From contig NC_010376.1 in NCBI RefSeq assembly GCF_000010185.1, positions 496,001 through 560,000 of the forward strand: 64,000 bases of DNA. Reading direction: 5' to 3'. Made by a program: the position numbers and the translations under genes. Shown in pieces: positions 43,743 to 52,425 of the stretch (positions are counted from its first letter, which is position 1; every line of letters starts with the position of its first letter). Origin of the DNA: Finegoldia magna ATCC 29328. Lineage in GTDB: Bacteria > Bacillota > Clostridia > Tissierellales > Peptoniphilaceae. Under the pieces are notes generated by a model. That model saw only the letters and a program-made list of their open reading frames with translations. It searched no databases and was not told the DNA's origin.

Positions 43743-46700
43743 ATTTTTTAACGAAAATTTATGAAGATAACACAGAATTTCAAGGTTATTTGGATTCTTT
43801 GTCAGCCAATAACTCGTCGATTTACATTCACGGTGTTATTAAGGAAGCTTTTGCAAGTTTCGTGTATGCGACATCAAAAAACATCAACAAACCTCTTGTA
43901 GTAGTCGTAGAAGATAATATGAGAGCGAGAAATCTGACAGAATATCTGAATGATATTGAAGAAAATATCTGTGAATTTTTCCCGAGCAGAGAACTTAACT
44001 TTTACAATGCAAAATCACTTGATGATAATGCAGAAGATCAAAGAGTTAATGTGTTATTCAAATTGTTGAACAACGAAAAATTTATTATTGTTACAACATT
44101 TGATGCTTTAACGAAGAAAATCACGAAAAAATCAGTAGCAAAAAAATACGCCTTTACAATTAAAGACACTGATTTGATAAATTTAGAAGAACTTCAAGAA
44201 AAATTGAGGGCGTTGAAATACGAAAGAGTAGACACTATTGAATCCAAGGGACAATTTGCTATTAGAGGTGGAATTGTAGATATTTTCCCTGTACACAGCA
44301 GATTTCCTGTAAGAATTGAATTATTCGATGATGAAATAGATTCGATGAGATTTTTCGAAGTATCAACTCAAAGATCGATTGAAGATTGTAAATTCGTAGA
44401 TATTATTAGCTGCAGCGAACTTATTATTGAAGATTCAAAGAAAGAATCCATTATCAATTCTATTCAGAAAAATTTGGACAAAAGAGTCGATCATCCGATT
44501 TTTGGAGAAAATGTAGATAATGTCAAGGACAAATTTGAAAAGCTGATGGAATATATCAGAAGCGATTTGGAATATGAAATCGACTTGGTATCGTGTTTTT
44601 TAACTAAAAAAGATTATGATACTGTGTTTGATTATTTTGCAGATGACACTATCATGATGATAGAAGATTTGTCCAGATGCTATGATATTTACAAGGAAAA
44701 GGAAAAGAGATTTTTGGAAGATTTCGTGTATTTGGTTGAAAAAGGAGAAGTTTTATCCAAGCACGAACAATCGCTTATTCCAATTTCCGATATTTTGAAA
44801 TTTATAAAAGCAAAAACATCGGTAAATATTACAAGTTTGGTCAAAAGAACTAGACTTATCGAATCGAATGCGATGTATCAGCTTAAGACATTGGAGGCGC
44901 CAAACTTTAATAAAAATATCGACAGTTTGGTTGAAAATATCAAATCCAACAGTTTGAGAGGATTTAAACAAATCGTATTTGCTGCAAATGTCGAACGCAA
45001 AAACATGCTCAAGGATTTGTTCTTAACCAACGGTATTCCAACTCTTGAAGCTGAGGATTACAATGCGAACATTAAATCTTCGCAGGTTTTGATTACTCAG
45101 AAAAATTTGCCAAATGGTTTTGAAATAAAAGATCCTAAGTATTTGATAATTACTTACAAGGAAATTTTCGGGAGAGAAAAACAACTAAGAAAACGCAAGA
45201 AGAAAAAAAGCACTGGTCAGGACATTGTCAATTATTCTGATTTGAACATCGATGATTATGTGGTTCATGAAAATCACGGGATTGGTCAGTACAAGGGAAT
45301 CGAAAAAATCGATGTAAATGGAATTCAAAAAGATTACATTGTAATTCAATATAAAGCTAATGATAGGCTGATGATTCCAACCGATCAAATGAATTTAGTC
45401 CAAAAATACATCGGGGGAGGCAATGTCAAAAAGCCTTCGTTAAATAAACTAAGTGGAAATGATTGGGCAAAGGCGAAACAAAAAGCCAAGAAATCAGTCG
45501 ACGAAATGGCGGATGATTTGGTTGAATTGTATTCCAAAAGAGCCAAATTAAAAGGGTATCAGTTCTCACAAGATACCGAATGGCAAAGAGAATTTGAAGA
45601 TTCTTTCCCTTATGAAGAAACAGATTCACAAGTACGATCCATTGAAGAAATCAAAGCCGATATGGAATCGGATAGGCCAATGGACAGGTTATTGTGTGGG
45701 GATGTTGGCTATGGGAAAACAGAAGTTGCTATCAGAGCTTGTTTTAAAGCGATAATGGATGGGAAACAAGTTGCGTTTTTAGTTCCGACGACGATTCTTG
45801 CGCAGCAGCATTTCAATACAATCAAAGAACGATTCAGAGATTATCCGATAAGAGTTGAAATGATGAGTAGATTCGTTTCTCCTGCACGTCAAAAACAAAT
45901 AATGAAAGATGTGCAAAGAGGTCTTGTAGATTTATTGGTTGGAACTCATAGGATTTTGTCGAAAAATTTGAAGTTCAAAGATTTGGGATTATTAGTAATC
46001 GACGAAGAGCAAAGATTTGGTGTGAGACACAAAGAAAAATTAAAATCTATGAGAGAAAACGTAGATGTGCTAACACTTTCAGCGACTCCAATTCCTAGAA
46101 CTTTACAAATGGGATTGACTGGAATAAGAGATATGAGTTTATTAGAAGAACCGCCAGAAGACAGAACTCCTATATCAACTTATGTTACAGAGTACAATCC
46201 AAGCTTGATAAGAGATGCAATAATCAGAGAACTTGACCGCGGCGGACAGATTTATTTTGTGTATAATAGAATAGAAGATATCGATCAGATGGAATTCAAA
46301 TTAAAAGAATTAGTTCCGGAATTAAACATAGCGATAGCACATGGTAGAATGAACGAAAAAGAGCTAGAAAATGTAATGCTCGACTTTCAAGATGGAATTT
46401 ACGATTTGCTATTGTGCACAACTATTATAGAAACAGGTCTTGATATACAAAATGTCAACACAATGATAATTTATAATGCAGATAAGATGGGTTTGTCGCA
46501 ATTGTATCAATTAAAGGGACGTATTGGTCGATCTGATAGAACTTCGTTTGCTTATTTCACATACGAAGGACAAAAATCATTAACTGAAATTTCCGAAAAA
46601 AGACTTATGGCTATAAAAGATTTTACGGAATTTGGTTCTGGGTTTAAAATAGCAATGAGAGATTTGGAACTTAGAGGAGCTGGAAATCTTTTGGGAGAAA

Positions 46701-47245
46701 GCCAACACGGTCACATCGCAAAAATCGGTTATGATTTGTATGTGAAGCTTTTGGAACAAGCTGTCAGAGAAGCTAAGGGTGAGACTATTTCTGAAAATAA
46801 AAATACTGTTATTATAGAAATCAAAGTCAACGGATACATTCCAGAAGATTATATTTCTGAGAATGAAACAAAGATTGATATCTACAAAAAAATCGCATCT
46901 ATTCAAGATGAAGATGATTATTCTGAAATAATTGATGAATTAATCGACAGGTTTGGAGATGTTCCTAAGCCTATCGTTAATATAATGGATGTATCTATAA
47001 TAAAAGCGTTTTGTGCGAGATTATCCATTGAAAGTATAAAAGAAATAAAGGGAGAACTTTTCTTGCAATTTTCTTCTCCTGACAAAATTTCATTAGAAAA
47101 ATTAAAATACTTGACAGAAAATTACAAAAAAGAAATGAGATTTGATTTGTCAGAAAAACCAAAAATTATTTTGGGATTTGAAGACAAAAATTTGAGAGAT
47201 CCTATCGAAGTATTATCGATACTTTTGAAGGATAATGAGAAATAA
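43739..47245 (+). CDS. mfd: Transcription-repair coupling factor
   Basis: An 1168-residue Mfd that removes RNA polymerase stalled at DNA damage and recruits UvrA. The N-terminal UvrB-like part has GQFAIRGGIVDIFPV. The RNA-polymerase-interacting CarD-like domain is near DYVVHENHGIGQYKGIEKI. The translocase has Walker A GDVGYGKT, DEEQRFG as the DEAD-box-type motif, and later TTIIETGLDI and QLKGRIGRS. The TRCF C-terminal domain closes the protein. It starts within the pth stop region and ends 11 bases before prsA. Confidence 0.97.
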   Translation: MNFLTKIYEDNTEFQGYLDSLSANNSSIYIHGVIKEAFASFVYATSKNINKPLVVVVEDNMRARNLTEYLNDIEENICEFFPSRELNFYNAKSLDDNAEDQRVNVLFKLLNNEKFIIVTTFDALTKKITKKSVAKKYAFTIKDTDLINLEELQEKLRALKYERVDTIESKGQFAIRGGIVDIFPVHSRFPVRIELFDDEIDSMRFFEVSTQRSIEDCKFVDIISCSELIIEDSKKESIINSIQKNLDKRVDHPIFGENVDNVKDKFEKLMEYIRSDLEYEIDLVSCFLTKKDYDTVFDYFADDTIMMIEDLSRCYDIYKEKEKRFLEDFVYLVEKGEVLSKHEQSLIPISDILKFIKAKTSVNITSLVKRTRLIESNAMYQLKTLEAPNFNKNIDSLVENIKSNSLRGFKQIVFAANVERKNMLKDLFLTNGIPTLEAEDYNANIKSSQVLITQKNLPNGFEIKDPKYLIITYKEIFGREKQLRKRKKKKSTGQDIVNYSDLNIDDYVVHENHGIGQYKGIEKIDVNGIQKDYIVIQYKANDRLMIPTDQMNLVQKYIGGGNVKKPSLNKLSGNDWAKAKQKAKKSVDEMADDLVELYSKRAKLKGYQFSQDTEWQREFEDSFPYEETDSQVRSIEEIKADMESDRPMDRLLCGDVGYGKTEVAIRACFKAIMDGKQVAFLVPTTILAQQHFNTIKERFRDYPIRVEMMSRFVSPARQKQIMKDVQRGLVDLLVGTHRILSKNLKFKDLGLLVIDEEQRFGVRHKEKLKSMRENVDVLTLSATPIPRTLQMGLTGIRDMSLLEEPPEDRTPISTYVTEYNPSLIRDAIIRELDRGGQIYFVYNRIEDIDQMEFKLKELVPELNIAIAHGRMNEKELENVMLDFQDGIYDLLLCTTIIETGLDIQNVNTMIIYNADKMGLSQLYQLKGRIGRSDRTSFAYFTYEGQKSLTEISEKRLMAIKDFTEFGSGFKIAMRDLELRGAGNLLGESQHGHIAKIGYDLYVKLLEQAVREAKGETISENKNTVIIEIKVNGYIPEDYISENETKIDIYKKIASIQDEDDYSEIIDELIDRFGDVPKPIVNIMDVSIIKAFCARLSIESIKEIKGELFLQFSSPDKISLEKLKYLTENYKKEMRFDLSEKPKIILGFEDKNLRDPIEVLSILLKDNEK

Positions 47246-47256
47246 TTGGAGGAAAA

Positions 47257-48222
47257 ATGAAGAAATTTTTAGCAATTGTATTAGCTATGATGATGGTAAT
47301 GGTAACAGCATGTTCTAACAAACCTAATGGAGCAGTAGCTAAGATTGGAAAAGAATACATCTATCAAAAAGATGTAGACAAAGTTATGGAAGATTACAAA
47401 CAATATTATGGACAAGATATTTTCAATCCTAACACTGAACAAGGCAAGGAAGCTTTGAAGCAAATCAAACCTAAAATCATTGATATGCTAATTAACGAAA
47501 AAATCGCAAACAAATTGATGAAAGATAAAAAAATCGAAGTGTCTGACAAGGAAGTTCAAGCAGAGGTTGATAAGCTTCAAAAACAATTAGGTGGAGCAGA
47601 CAAATTCAAAGAACAACTTAAGAAAGAAAACATGACAGAACAAGCTTTGAAAGAACAAATTGAAAAGCAATTGAAGAACAAGAAACTTTCTCAACAATTT
47701 GAAAAAGACTTCAAACCATCTGACAAAGAAATCAAAGACGAATTTGACAAAAACATAGACACTTATACTCAATATAACGCAGATCACATTCTTTTCTCAG
47801 GAAAGGATGCTAAGGGTAAAAATTTAGATGCTTCCAAGCTTAAAGCAAAATCAGAATTAGCTGACAAGACTTACGAAGAAGTAAAGAACGGCAAGAACTT
47901 CAATGAAGTTGCAAAAGCAAAATCAGAAGATCCATCAGCTAAGCAAAATTCTGGTAAATTAGGTGATTTCTTATCATCTACTATGGTAAAAGAATTTTCT
48001 GATGCATTAAAGAAAATGAAACCAGGTGAAGTTTCCAAACCAGTTAAAACAGAATTTGGATATCACATCATTAAACTTAACAGTAAAGTTACTGAATTAG
48101 ATAAGATGACTGATGCAAATAAACAAAACATTAAGACAGCAATTTCTAACAAAATTATCCAAGAAAAAGTTCAAAAAGAATTTGAAAAACAAAAAAAGGA
48201 TTTGGGAGTAAAAATTTACTAA
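47257..48222 (+). CDS. prsA: Foldase lipoprotein, peptidyl-prolyl isomerase (PrsA/SurA type)
   Basis: A 321-residue secreted lipoprotein with lipobox VTAC (Cys19). A SurA-N-like chaperone domain is followed by a parvulin rotamase domain (about 173-265: YNADHILFSGKDAKG, FNEVAKAKSEDPSAKQNSGKLGDF and GYHIIKL). The protein is Lys-rich and helical. It helps fold exported proteins outside the membrane. GGAGG precedes ATG. The position after mfd is conserved in many clostridia. Confidence 0.93.
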   Translation: MKKFLAIVLAMMMVMVTACSNKPNGAVAKIGKEYIYQKDVDKVMEDYKQYYGQDIFNPNTEQGKEALKQIKPKIIDMLINEKIANKLMKDKKIEVSDKEVQAEVDKLQKQLGGADKFKEQLKKENMTEQALKEQIEKQLKNKKLSQQFEKDFKPSDKEIKDEFDKNIDTYTQYNADHILFSGKDAKGKNLDASKLKAKSELADKTYEEVKNGKNFNEVAKAKSEDPSAKQNSGKLGDFLSSTMVKEFSDALKKMKPGEVSKPVKTEFGYHIIKLNSKVTELDKMTDANKQNIKTAISNKIIQEKVQKEFEKQKKDLGVKIY

Positions 48223-48259
48223 TTTTTAATAAAAAAGGCTATTTTTTCAGTCAAAACAC

Positions 48260-48288
48260 TTGAAATAAAAAAAATATTACTGTATACT
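48260..48288 (+). promoter_or_regulatory. Promoter of hup
   Basis: TTGAAA (48260-48265), 17-bp spacer, TATACT (48283-48288), 47 nt before the start codon. Confidence 0.75.
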
Positions 48289-48335
48289 GTATTTAAAATA
48301 GGTTTTAACTATTTTGAAAATTTAAGGAGGAAAAG

Positions 48336-48626
48336 ATGAATAAATCTGAATTATTATCAAGCATAGCTAAAAAAAGTGAGCTATCAAAAGTAGAAAGCGA
48401 AAGAGCTTTAAACGCATTCATTAAAACTGTTGAAGAAACATTAGCAAAAGGTGAAAAAGTACAATTAGTAGGATTTGGTACATTTGAATCAAGAGAAAGA
48501 AAAGCTCGTGAAGGAAGAAACCCAAGAAATCCTGAAGAAAAAATTCAAATTCCTGCATCAAATGCGCCTGTATTTAAAGCTGGTAAATCTTTAAAAGAAG
48601 CAGTTAACCAAAAAAAGAGTAAATAG
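48336..48626 (+). CDS. hup: HU family DNA-binding protein
   Basis: A 96-residue nucleoid protein that bends and compacts DNA as a dimer. The signature GFGTFESRERKAREGRNPRNPEEKIQIPASNAPVFKAGK includes the arm with the intercalating Pro (RNPRNP). AAGGAGG precedes ATG. It has its own promoter and terminator. Confidence 0.96.
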   Translation: MNKSELLSSIAKKSELSKVESERALNAFIKTVEETLAKGEKVQLVGFGTFESRERKAREGRNPRNPEEKIQIPASNAPVFKAGKSLKEAVNQKKSK

Positions 48627-48632
48627 TTTATA

Positions 48633-48659
48633 AATCAGGCCAATCGGCCTGATTTTTTA
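48633..48659 (+). terminator. Terminator of hup
   Basis: A perfect 9-bp stem AATCAGGCC/GGCCTGATT with a 4-nt loop, followed by TTTTTATTTATT. Confidence 0.92.
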
Positions 48660-48695
48660 TTTATTAAATTTTTAATTATCAAAGAAAGATTGATT

Positions 48696-49190
48696 ATGAT
48701 TTACGATTTTTATATTAACAAAGATATTAAGGATAGATTTAGAATTTTATCGGATGATAAGTTGATTTATTCTGGATATAAAGAAGGAAACAGCACTTCG
48801 TTTTTCGATGCATTTATTGGTTCCAGTTTTGATAAGGGATCGAATTTTGTGTTTTACGATGAAAATGAAGATGTTGTGATGAAGGTTGAGCGTATTTTTT
48901 ATGAAAACAACAAAAAATACGTAATTAATTCCAAAAATTTAAACTTTACATTAGAATCTGACATGTCTAACACTATTAAATACGACAACGACAAGATGAT
49001 TGATATTTCTGATTTTAAAAATATTAATGTGCTAGATTTTGGAAACATAGAATTAAACAAGAAAGGTTTCAGCATTTATGAAAAATTTACTTTGGACGAA
49101 AAGAATCATGACTACACATTCGTTGTTATTGCTGTAGCTTTGTTTATATGGGATGTATATATTAAAGAAAGATTAGGATTTATAAAATAA
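48696..49190 (+). CDS. Hypothetical membrane-anchored protein, possibly tubby/LURP-like fold
   Basis: I do not recognise this 164-residue protein with certainty. Residues 1-140 are strand-rich (YDFYINKDIKDRFRILSD, NFVFYDENEDVVMKVERIFYENNKKYVI), and a single membrane segment lies near the C-terminus (about 143-158, YTFVVIAVALFIWDVYI). This layout recalls tubby/LURP-one-like barrels with a C-terminal anchor, at low confidence. I chose ATG 48696 over the in-frame TTG at 48690; the ribosome site is weak either way. Its stop overlaps the yitT start, so the two are coupled. Confidence 0.7.
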   Translation: MIYDFYINKDIKDRFRILSDDKLIYSGYKEGNSTSFFDAFIGSSFDKGSNFVFYDENEDVVMKVERIFYENNKKYVINSKNLNFTLESDMSNTIKYDNDKMIDISDFKNINVLDFGNIELNKKGFSIYEKFTLDEKNHDYTFVVIAVALFIWDVYIKERLGFIK

Positions 49191-50071
49191 TGAGTAAAAC
49201 GGATTTTTTTGTAAAAAATTTTGGTAATAGAAATGAAGCCAAGAAGAAAATCATCTCAATTTTGTTAGCTAATTTATTGGCGGCTGTTGCGATTGACTTT
49301 TTCTTCAGTCAAAAGAACTTCTTGAGTGGTGGTTCTACTGGTATTGGATTGTTGGTTCAATATATGACAGGAATTCCTACAGGAGTTACGGTGTTTTTGC
49401 TTAATATTCCAATTATGATTATTGGATACAAATACTTAACTAGACAATTTGTAAACTATGCAGCTATTTCTACGATTGTGTTATCAGTGTATTTGACATT
49501 GTTTCACTATCTTCCAAATCCATTTATATTGAAGGATGATATGCTTGTCGCTGTAGTCGGTGGAGCGATAAATGGTACTTCGATGGGTACGCTTTTCAGG
49601 TTTGGTACATGCAGTGGTGGCTTGGATATCATAGCTGCAATTATGAAAAACGAAAAAGATATTTCTATAGGAAATGTACTTATGACTTGTAATGCAGTAA
49701 TCATCGCGATAGGTAGTGCTTTGTATGGTATTGACAAGGGATTTTACACTATAATCTCTATGTTTGTAGCTTACAGAGTTTTGGATAAAATCGAATTAGG
49801 AATTGGGGAAACAAAACAAGTTTTCGTTATAACTTCTAAGAACGAAGAAGTTGCCTCAATTATTATGGAAGATATGAACCGTGGTGTTACTTTCTTGCAT
49901 GGTGAAGGTGCTTTTTTGAATAACGAACAAGAAGTTATTTTCTGCGTATTAAAAAGAGCACAAGTTGCGTATTTGAAGAAGAAATTGAAAAAGATTGATC
50001 CTCGTGCATTTATTACAGTAAATGATGCTTACGAAGTATTGGGTAAAGGATTCGAAAGAGAAGAATATTAA
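49190..50071 (+). CDS. YitT family membrane protein (DUF161/DUF2179)
   Basis: A 293-residue protein with five to six membrane segments, then a cytoplasmic DUF2179 domain (KQVFVITSKNEEVASIIMEDMNRGVTFLHGEGAFLNNEQEVIFCVLKRAQV, about 205-255). FLSGGSTGIGLLVQY and GTLFRFGTCSGGLDIIAAIM are typical of the family. The transport role is not established. The start overlaps the stop of the preceding gene. pfp begins 11 bases after its stop. Confidence 0.9.
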   Translation: MSKTDFFVKNFGNRNEAKKKIISILLANLLAAVAIDFFFSQKNFLSGGSTGIGLLVQYMTGIPTGVTVFLLNIPIMIIGYKYLTRQFVNYAAISTIVLSVYLTLFHYLPNPFILKDDMLVAVVGGAINGTSMGTLFRFGTCSGGLDIIAAIMKNEKDISIGNVLMTCNAVIIAIGSALYGIDKGFYTIISMFVAYRVLDKIELGIGETKQVFVITSKNEEVASIIMEDMNRGVTFLHGEGAFLNNEQEVIFCVLKRAQVAYLKKKLKKIDPRAFITVNDAYEVLGKGFEREEY

Positions 50072-50082
50072 GGAGTGGTATT

Positions 50083-51297
50083 ATCAAAAACTTATTAATA
50101 GCACAATCAGGTGGACCAACTTGTGCCATCAATGCAACATTGGCTGGTTGTTACAAGAAAGCAATTGAATTGGGATTTGACAATGTGTACGGAGCTTTAT
50201 ACGGAGTACAAGGATTATTGGATTCCAAAATCATAGACTTGAAGTCGCAAATCAAAACAGATAAAGATTTGAACAGATTAAAAATCACTCCTGCAAGTGC
50301 ATTGGGTTCTTGCAGATACAAAGTAGATAGCGAAGAGAAACTTGCCAAAATCGTAGAAATTTTGAAATCATTTAATATTAATTATTTTATCTACATTGGT
50401 GGCAATGATTCAATGGACACTGTGTATCAATTATCCAAATACATCGAAAAAATTGGAGAAGATATTAATGTAATGGGATCTCCAAAAACAATTGACAATG
50501 ATTTGTTTGGAACAGATCACACTCCAGGGTTTGGTTCTGCAGCAAAATTTGTGGCGAATTCTGTTTATGAAATAGCAAAGGATGTCGAAATCTACGACTA
50601 TAGAACGATAACTATTGTAGAAATTATGGGACGATACGCTGGATGGTTAACAGCAGCAGGAGCAATCTCCAAGAAACTTTGCAATCTTGGAGCAGATCTT
50701 GTGTATATAAGTGAAGATACATTTGAATTTGATAACCTAGTCAAGGAAATCAATGAAAACTTCAAAAGGACAGATAATATTTTGATTTTAGTAAGTGAAG
50801 GTATTAAAGATTCTTCAAATAACTTCATATCCAAAACATCTGGCAAGAAAGACAAGTTCGGCCATGCACAATTGCAAGGACCATCGCACATAATCAGAGA
50901 TAAATTAAAAGAAATTTACGATATGCCAATTAGAAGTATTGAACTCAACATACTTCAACGATGTGATATGTCATTTGCATCCAAGACTGATATCGAAGAA
51001 TCATTCGAAGTTGGAGAATTTTCTGTTGAGTGTGTAGAAAATCATTCAGGTAAAATGGTTGGAATCAAAAGAATTTCCAACAAACCTTACAAGACAGAAT
51101 TTGAACTTGTTGATATAGAAAAAGTTGCCAACAAAACAAAAATGATAGTTCCAAAATACACAGACAGCCATTTCCAAATCGACGACGAATTTATGGACTA
51201 CATTCTTCCTTTAATCGAAGGAGAAATCGAAGTAGAATACAAAAATGGAATAGCACAATACTTTGCATTCGACAAAGAAGATATTGTGAAATTGTAA
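50083..51297 (+). CDS. pfp: Pyrophosphate-dependent phosphofructokinase, non-canonical start codon
   Basis: A 404-residue PFK that phosphorylates fructose-6-phosphate. PPi specificity is indicated by GGNDS (106-110, Asp where ATP enzymes have Gly) and PKTIDND (134-140, Lys where ATP enzymes have Gly), plus EIMGRYAGW. The frame is open upstream through the conserved phosphate loop IAQSGGPTCAIN, but no ATG, GTG or TTG occurs before TTG 50140, which would delete that loop. AGGAG at 50071-50075 is 7 nt from ATC 50083 (ATT 50080 at 4 nt), so initiation at AUC or AUU is the best reading. A sequencing change of ATG to ATC is the alternative. Confidence 0.85.
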   Translation: MKNLLIAQSGGPTCAINATLAGCYKKAIELGFDNVYGALYGVQGLLDSKIIDLKSQIKTDKDLNRLKITPASALGSCRYKVDSEEKLAKIVEILKSFNINYFIYIGGNDSMDTVYQLSKYIEKIGEDINVMGSPKTIDNDLFGTDHTPGFGSAAKFVANSVYEIAKDVEIYDYRTITIVEIMGRYAGWLTAAGAISKKLCNLGADLVYISEDTFEFDNLVKEINENFKRTDNILILVSEGIKDSSNNFISKTSGKKDKFGHAQLQGPSHIIRDKLKEIYDMPIRSIELNILQRCDMSFASKTDIEESFEVGEFSVECVENHSGKMVGIKRISNKPYKTEFELVDIEKVANKTKMIVPKYTDSHFQIDDEFMDYILPLIEGEIEVEYKNGIAQYFAFDKEDIVKL

Positions 51298-51301
51298 AAT
51301 C

Positions 51302-51336
51302 AAGAGCAGAGTTCGTAATAATTCTGCTCTTTTTTA
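51302..51336 (+). terminator. Terminator of pfp
   Basis: AGAGCAGA pairs with TCTGCTCT (51303-51310 with 51323-51330), followed by TTTTT. Confidence 0.88.
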
Positions 51337-51354
51337 AAAATTTGTAAAAAACAC

Positions 51355-51383
51355 TTTACAAAACAATATTATTGTGCTATCAT
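51355..51383 (+). promoter_or_regulatory. Promoter of tRNA-Lys
   Basis: TTTACA (51355-51360), 17-bp spacer, TATCAT (51378-51383), 14 nt before the tRNA. Confidence 0.75.
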
Positions 51384-51397
51384 AGAAAGGTAGTCGT

Positions 51398-51473
51398 GGT
51401 TCATTAGCTCAGATGGTAGAGCACCTGACTTTTAATCAGGGTGTCCCGGGTTCGAGTCCCGGATGAGCCACCA
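51398..51473 (+). tRNA. tRNA-Lys (anticodon TTT)
   Basis: A 76-nt cloverleaf. Acceptor GGTTCAT pairs with ATGAGCC, the D-arm is AGCTCAGATGGTAGAGC, the anticodon stem CCTGA/TCAGG presents CTTTTAA (anticodon TTT at 51431-51433), and the T-arm is CCGGGTTCGAGTCCCGG. Discriminator A and encoded CCA follow. It has its own promoter and terminator. Confidence 0.97.
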
Positions 51474-51477
51474 ATAG

Positions 51478-51505
51478 CCGAGCTTTTGTTGCTCGGTTTT
51501 TTTTA
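51478..51505 (+). terminator. Terminator of tRNA-Lys
   Basis: CCGAGC/GCTCGG stem with a 7-nt loop, followed by eight T. Confidence 0.92.
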
Positions 51506-51518
51506 TTTGAGGTGAAAA

Positions 51519-52322
51519 ATGTATTTAATTGTATCCGCATTGATATTATTATTTTTATTAATATCAATATCGTACAAAATCAACATAGTACAATACGAAA
51601 TAAAATCTGAAAAGATTGACCGTGATATTAATATATTGTTCTTATCGGATCTTCATTCATGCGATTATGGAATAAATCAAAAGAAATTAATGGATAAAAT
51701 AAAATCCGTCGATTGTGATGTGATTTTGTTGGGTGGAGACATTGTAGATGACAAATTAAAACCCAAAAAAGCATTTGAATTGCTGGAACAATTGCAACAA
51801 CTGGGCAAAAAGATATACTACGTTCATGGAAATCACGAAAAAAGAATAGAAAACCTCGTAGAAATAGATGAGACAATCAGAAAATATAATGTACAAATTC
51901 TAGATAATGAAGATGTGTTCTTATCAAACAATATTAAACTTATCGGAGTGGACGATTCATCTGGAAAAATTTTGGAAAACTATGAAAACAAATTAGATGA
52001 TTTAGATGAAAAATTAAAATCAGAAAATTTTAATATATGTTTGATTCACAAACCAGATTATTATTTCAAGAAAAATCTAAAAAATTTCGATTTGATGATA
52101 TCGGGACACACTCACGGAGGACAATGGAGGATTCCTTATATCTTAAATGGAGTCATATCTCCGGGACAAGGTTTGCTTCCAAAGTATGCTGGTGGAATGT
52201 ACAACGACGATTATACACTTATTGTGTCACGTGGACTTGCCAAGGAAAAGACCGTAGTTCCAAGGATATTTAATCGACCAGAAATCAATTTAATAAAATT
52301 AACAAAAATCAACAATAGTTAA
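51519..52322 (+). CDS. Membrane-anchored metallophosphoesterase
   Basis: A 267-residue calcineurin-like phosphoesterase with one N-terminal membrane segment (about 2-19). Metal-binding motifs are DLHSCD, GGDIVDD, GNHEKR and GHTHGGQW, in the order and spacing of the YkuE/UDP-diacylglucosamine-pyrophosphatase-like group. The substrate is unknown and could be a lipid-linked or nucleotide phosphoester. GAGGTG precedes ATG. It is separated from the tRNA by a terminator and from the next cassette by another. Confidence 0.88.
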   Translation: MYLIVSALILLFLLISISYKINIVQYEIKSEKIDRDINILFLSDLHSCDYGINQKKLMDKIKSVDCDVILLGGDIVDDKLKPKKAFELLEQLQQLGKKIYYVHGNHEKRIENLVEIDETIRKYNVQILDNEDVFLSNNIKLIGVDDSSGKILENYENKLDDLDEKLKSENFNICLIHKPDYYFKKNLKNFDLMISGHTHGGQWRIPYILNGVISPGQGLLPKYAGGMYNDDYTLIVSRGLAKEKTVVPRIFNRPEINLIKLTKINNS

Positions 52323-52360
52323 GAAAAGTATACAATGCTTGGAAAACTATTGTTTTTTTT
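52311..52360 (+). terminator. Terminator of the phosphoesterase gene
   Basis: AACAATAGTT pairs with AACTATTGTT (52311-52320 with 52345-52354), followed by a T run. The first arm overlaps the stop codon. Confidence 0.75.
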
Positions 52361-52383
52361 ATTTTAGTGTACTAAAATATAAT
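52361..52383 (+). promoter_or_regulatory. Promoter/operator of the first secreted-protein ABC cassette
   Basis: An 8-2-8 palindrome ATTTTAGT-GT-ACTAAAAT (52361-52378) abuts TATAAT (52378-52383), so a bound regulator would block the -10/-35 spacer. No good -35 is visible, which fits an activated or tightly controlled promoter. It lies 42 nt before the start codon. Confidence 0.5.
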
Positions 52384-52425
52384 TAAAGGTAAATAAATTA
52401 TTACTTGACAACGAAAGGGGACAAT

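Noticed and set aside
50140-51297. TTG at 50140 as the pfp start
   Set aside because: It would remove the conserved phosphate-binding loop, and there is no ribosome site before it.
51398-51473. tRNA-Lys as an integration site for an island carrying cassette 1
   Set aside because: There is no integrase, no repeat of the tRNA 3' end downstream, and an ordinary phosphoesterase gene lies in between.
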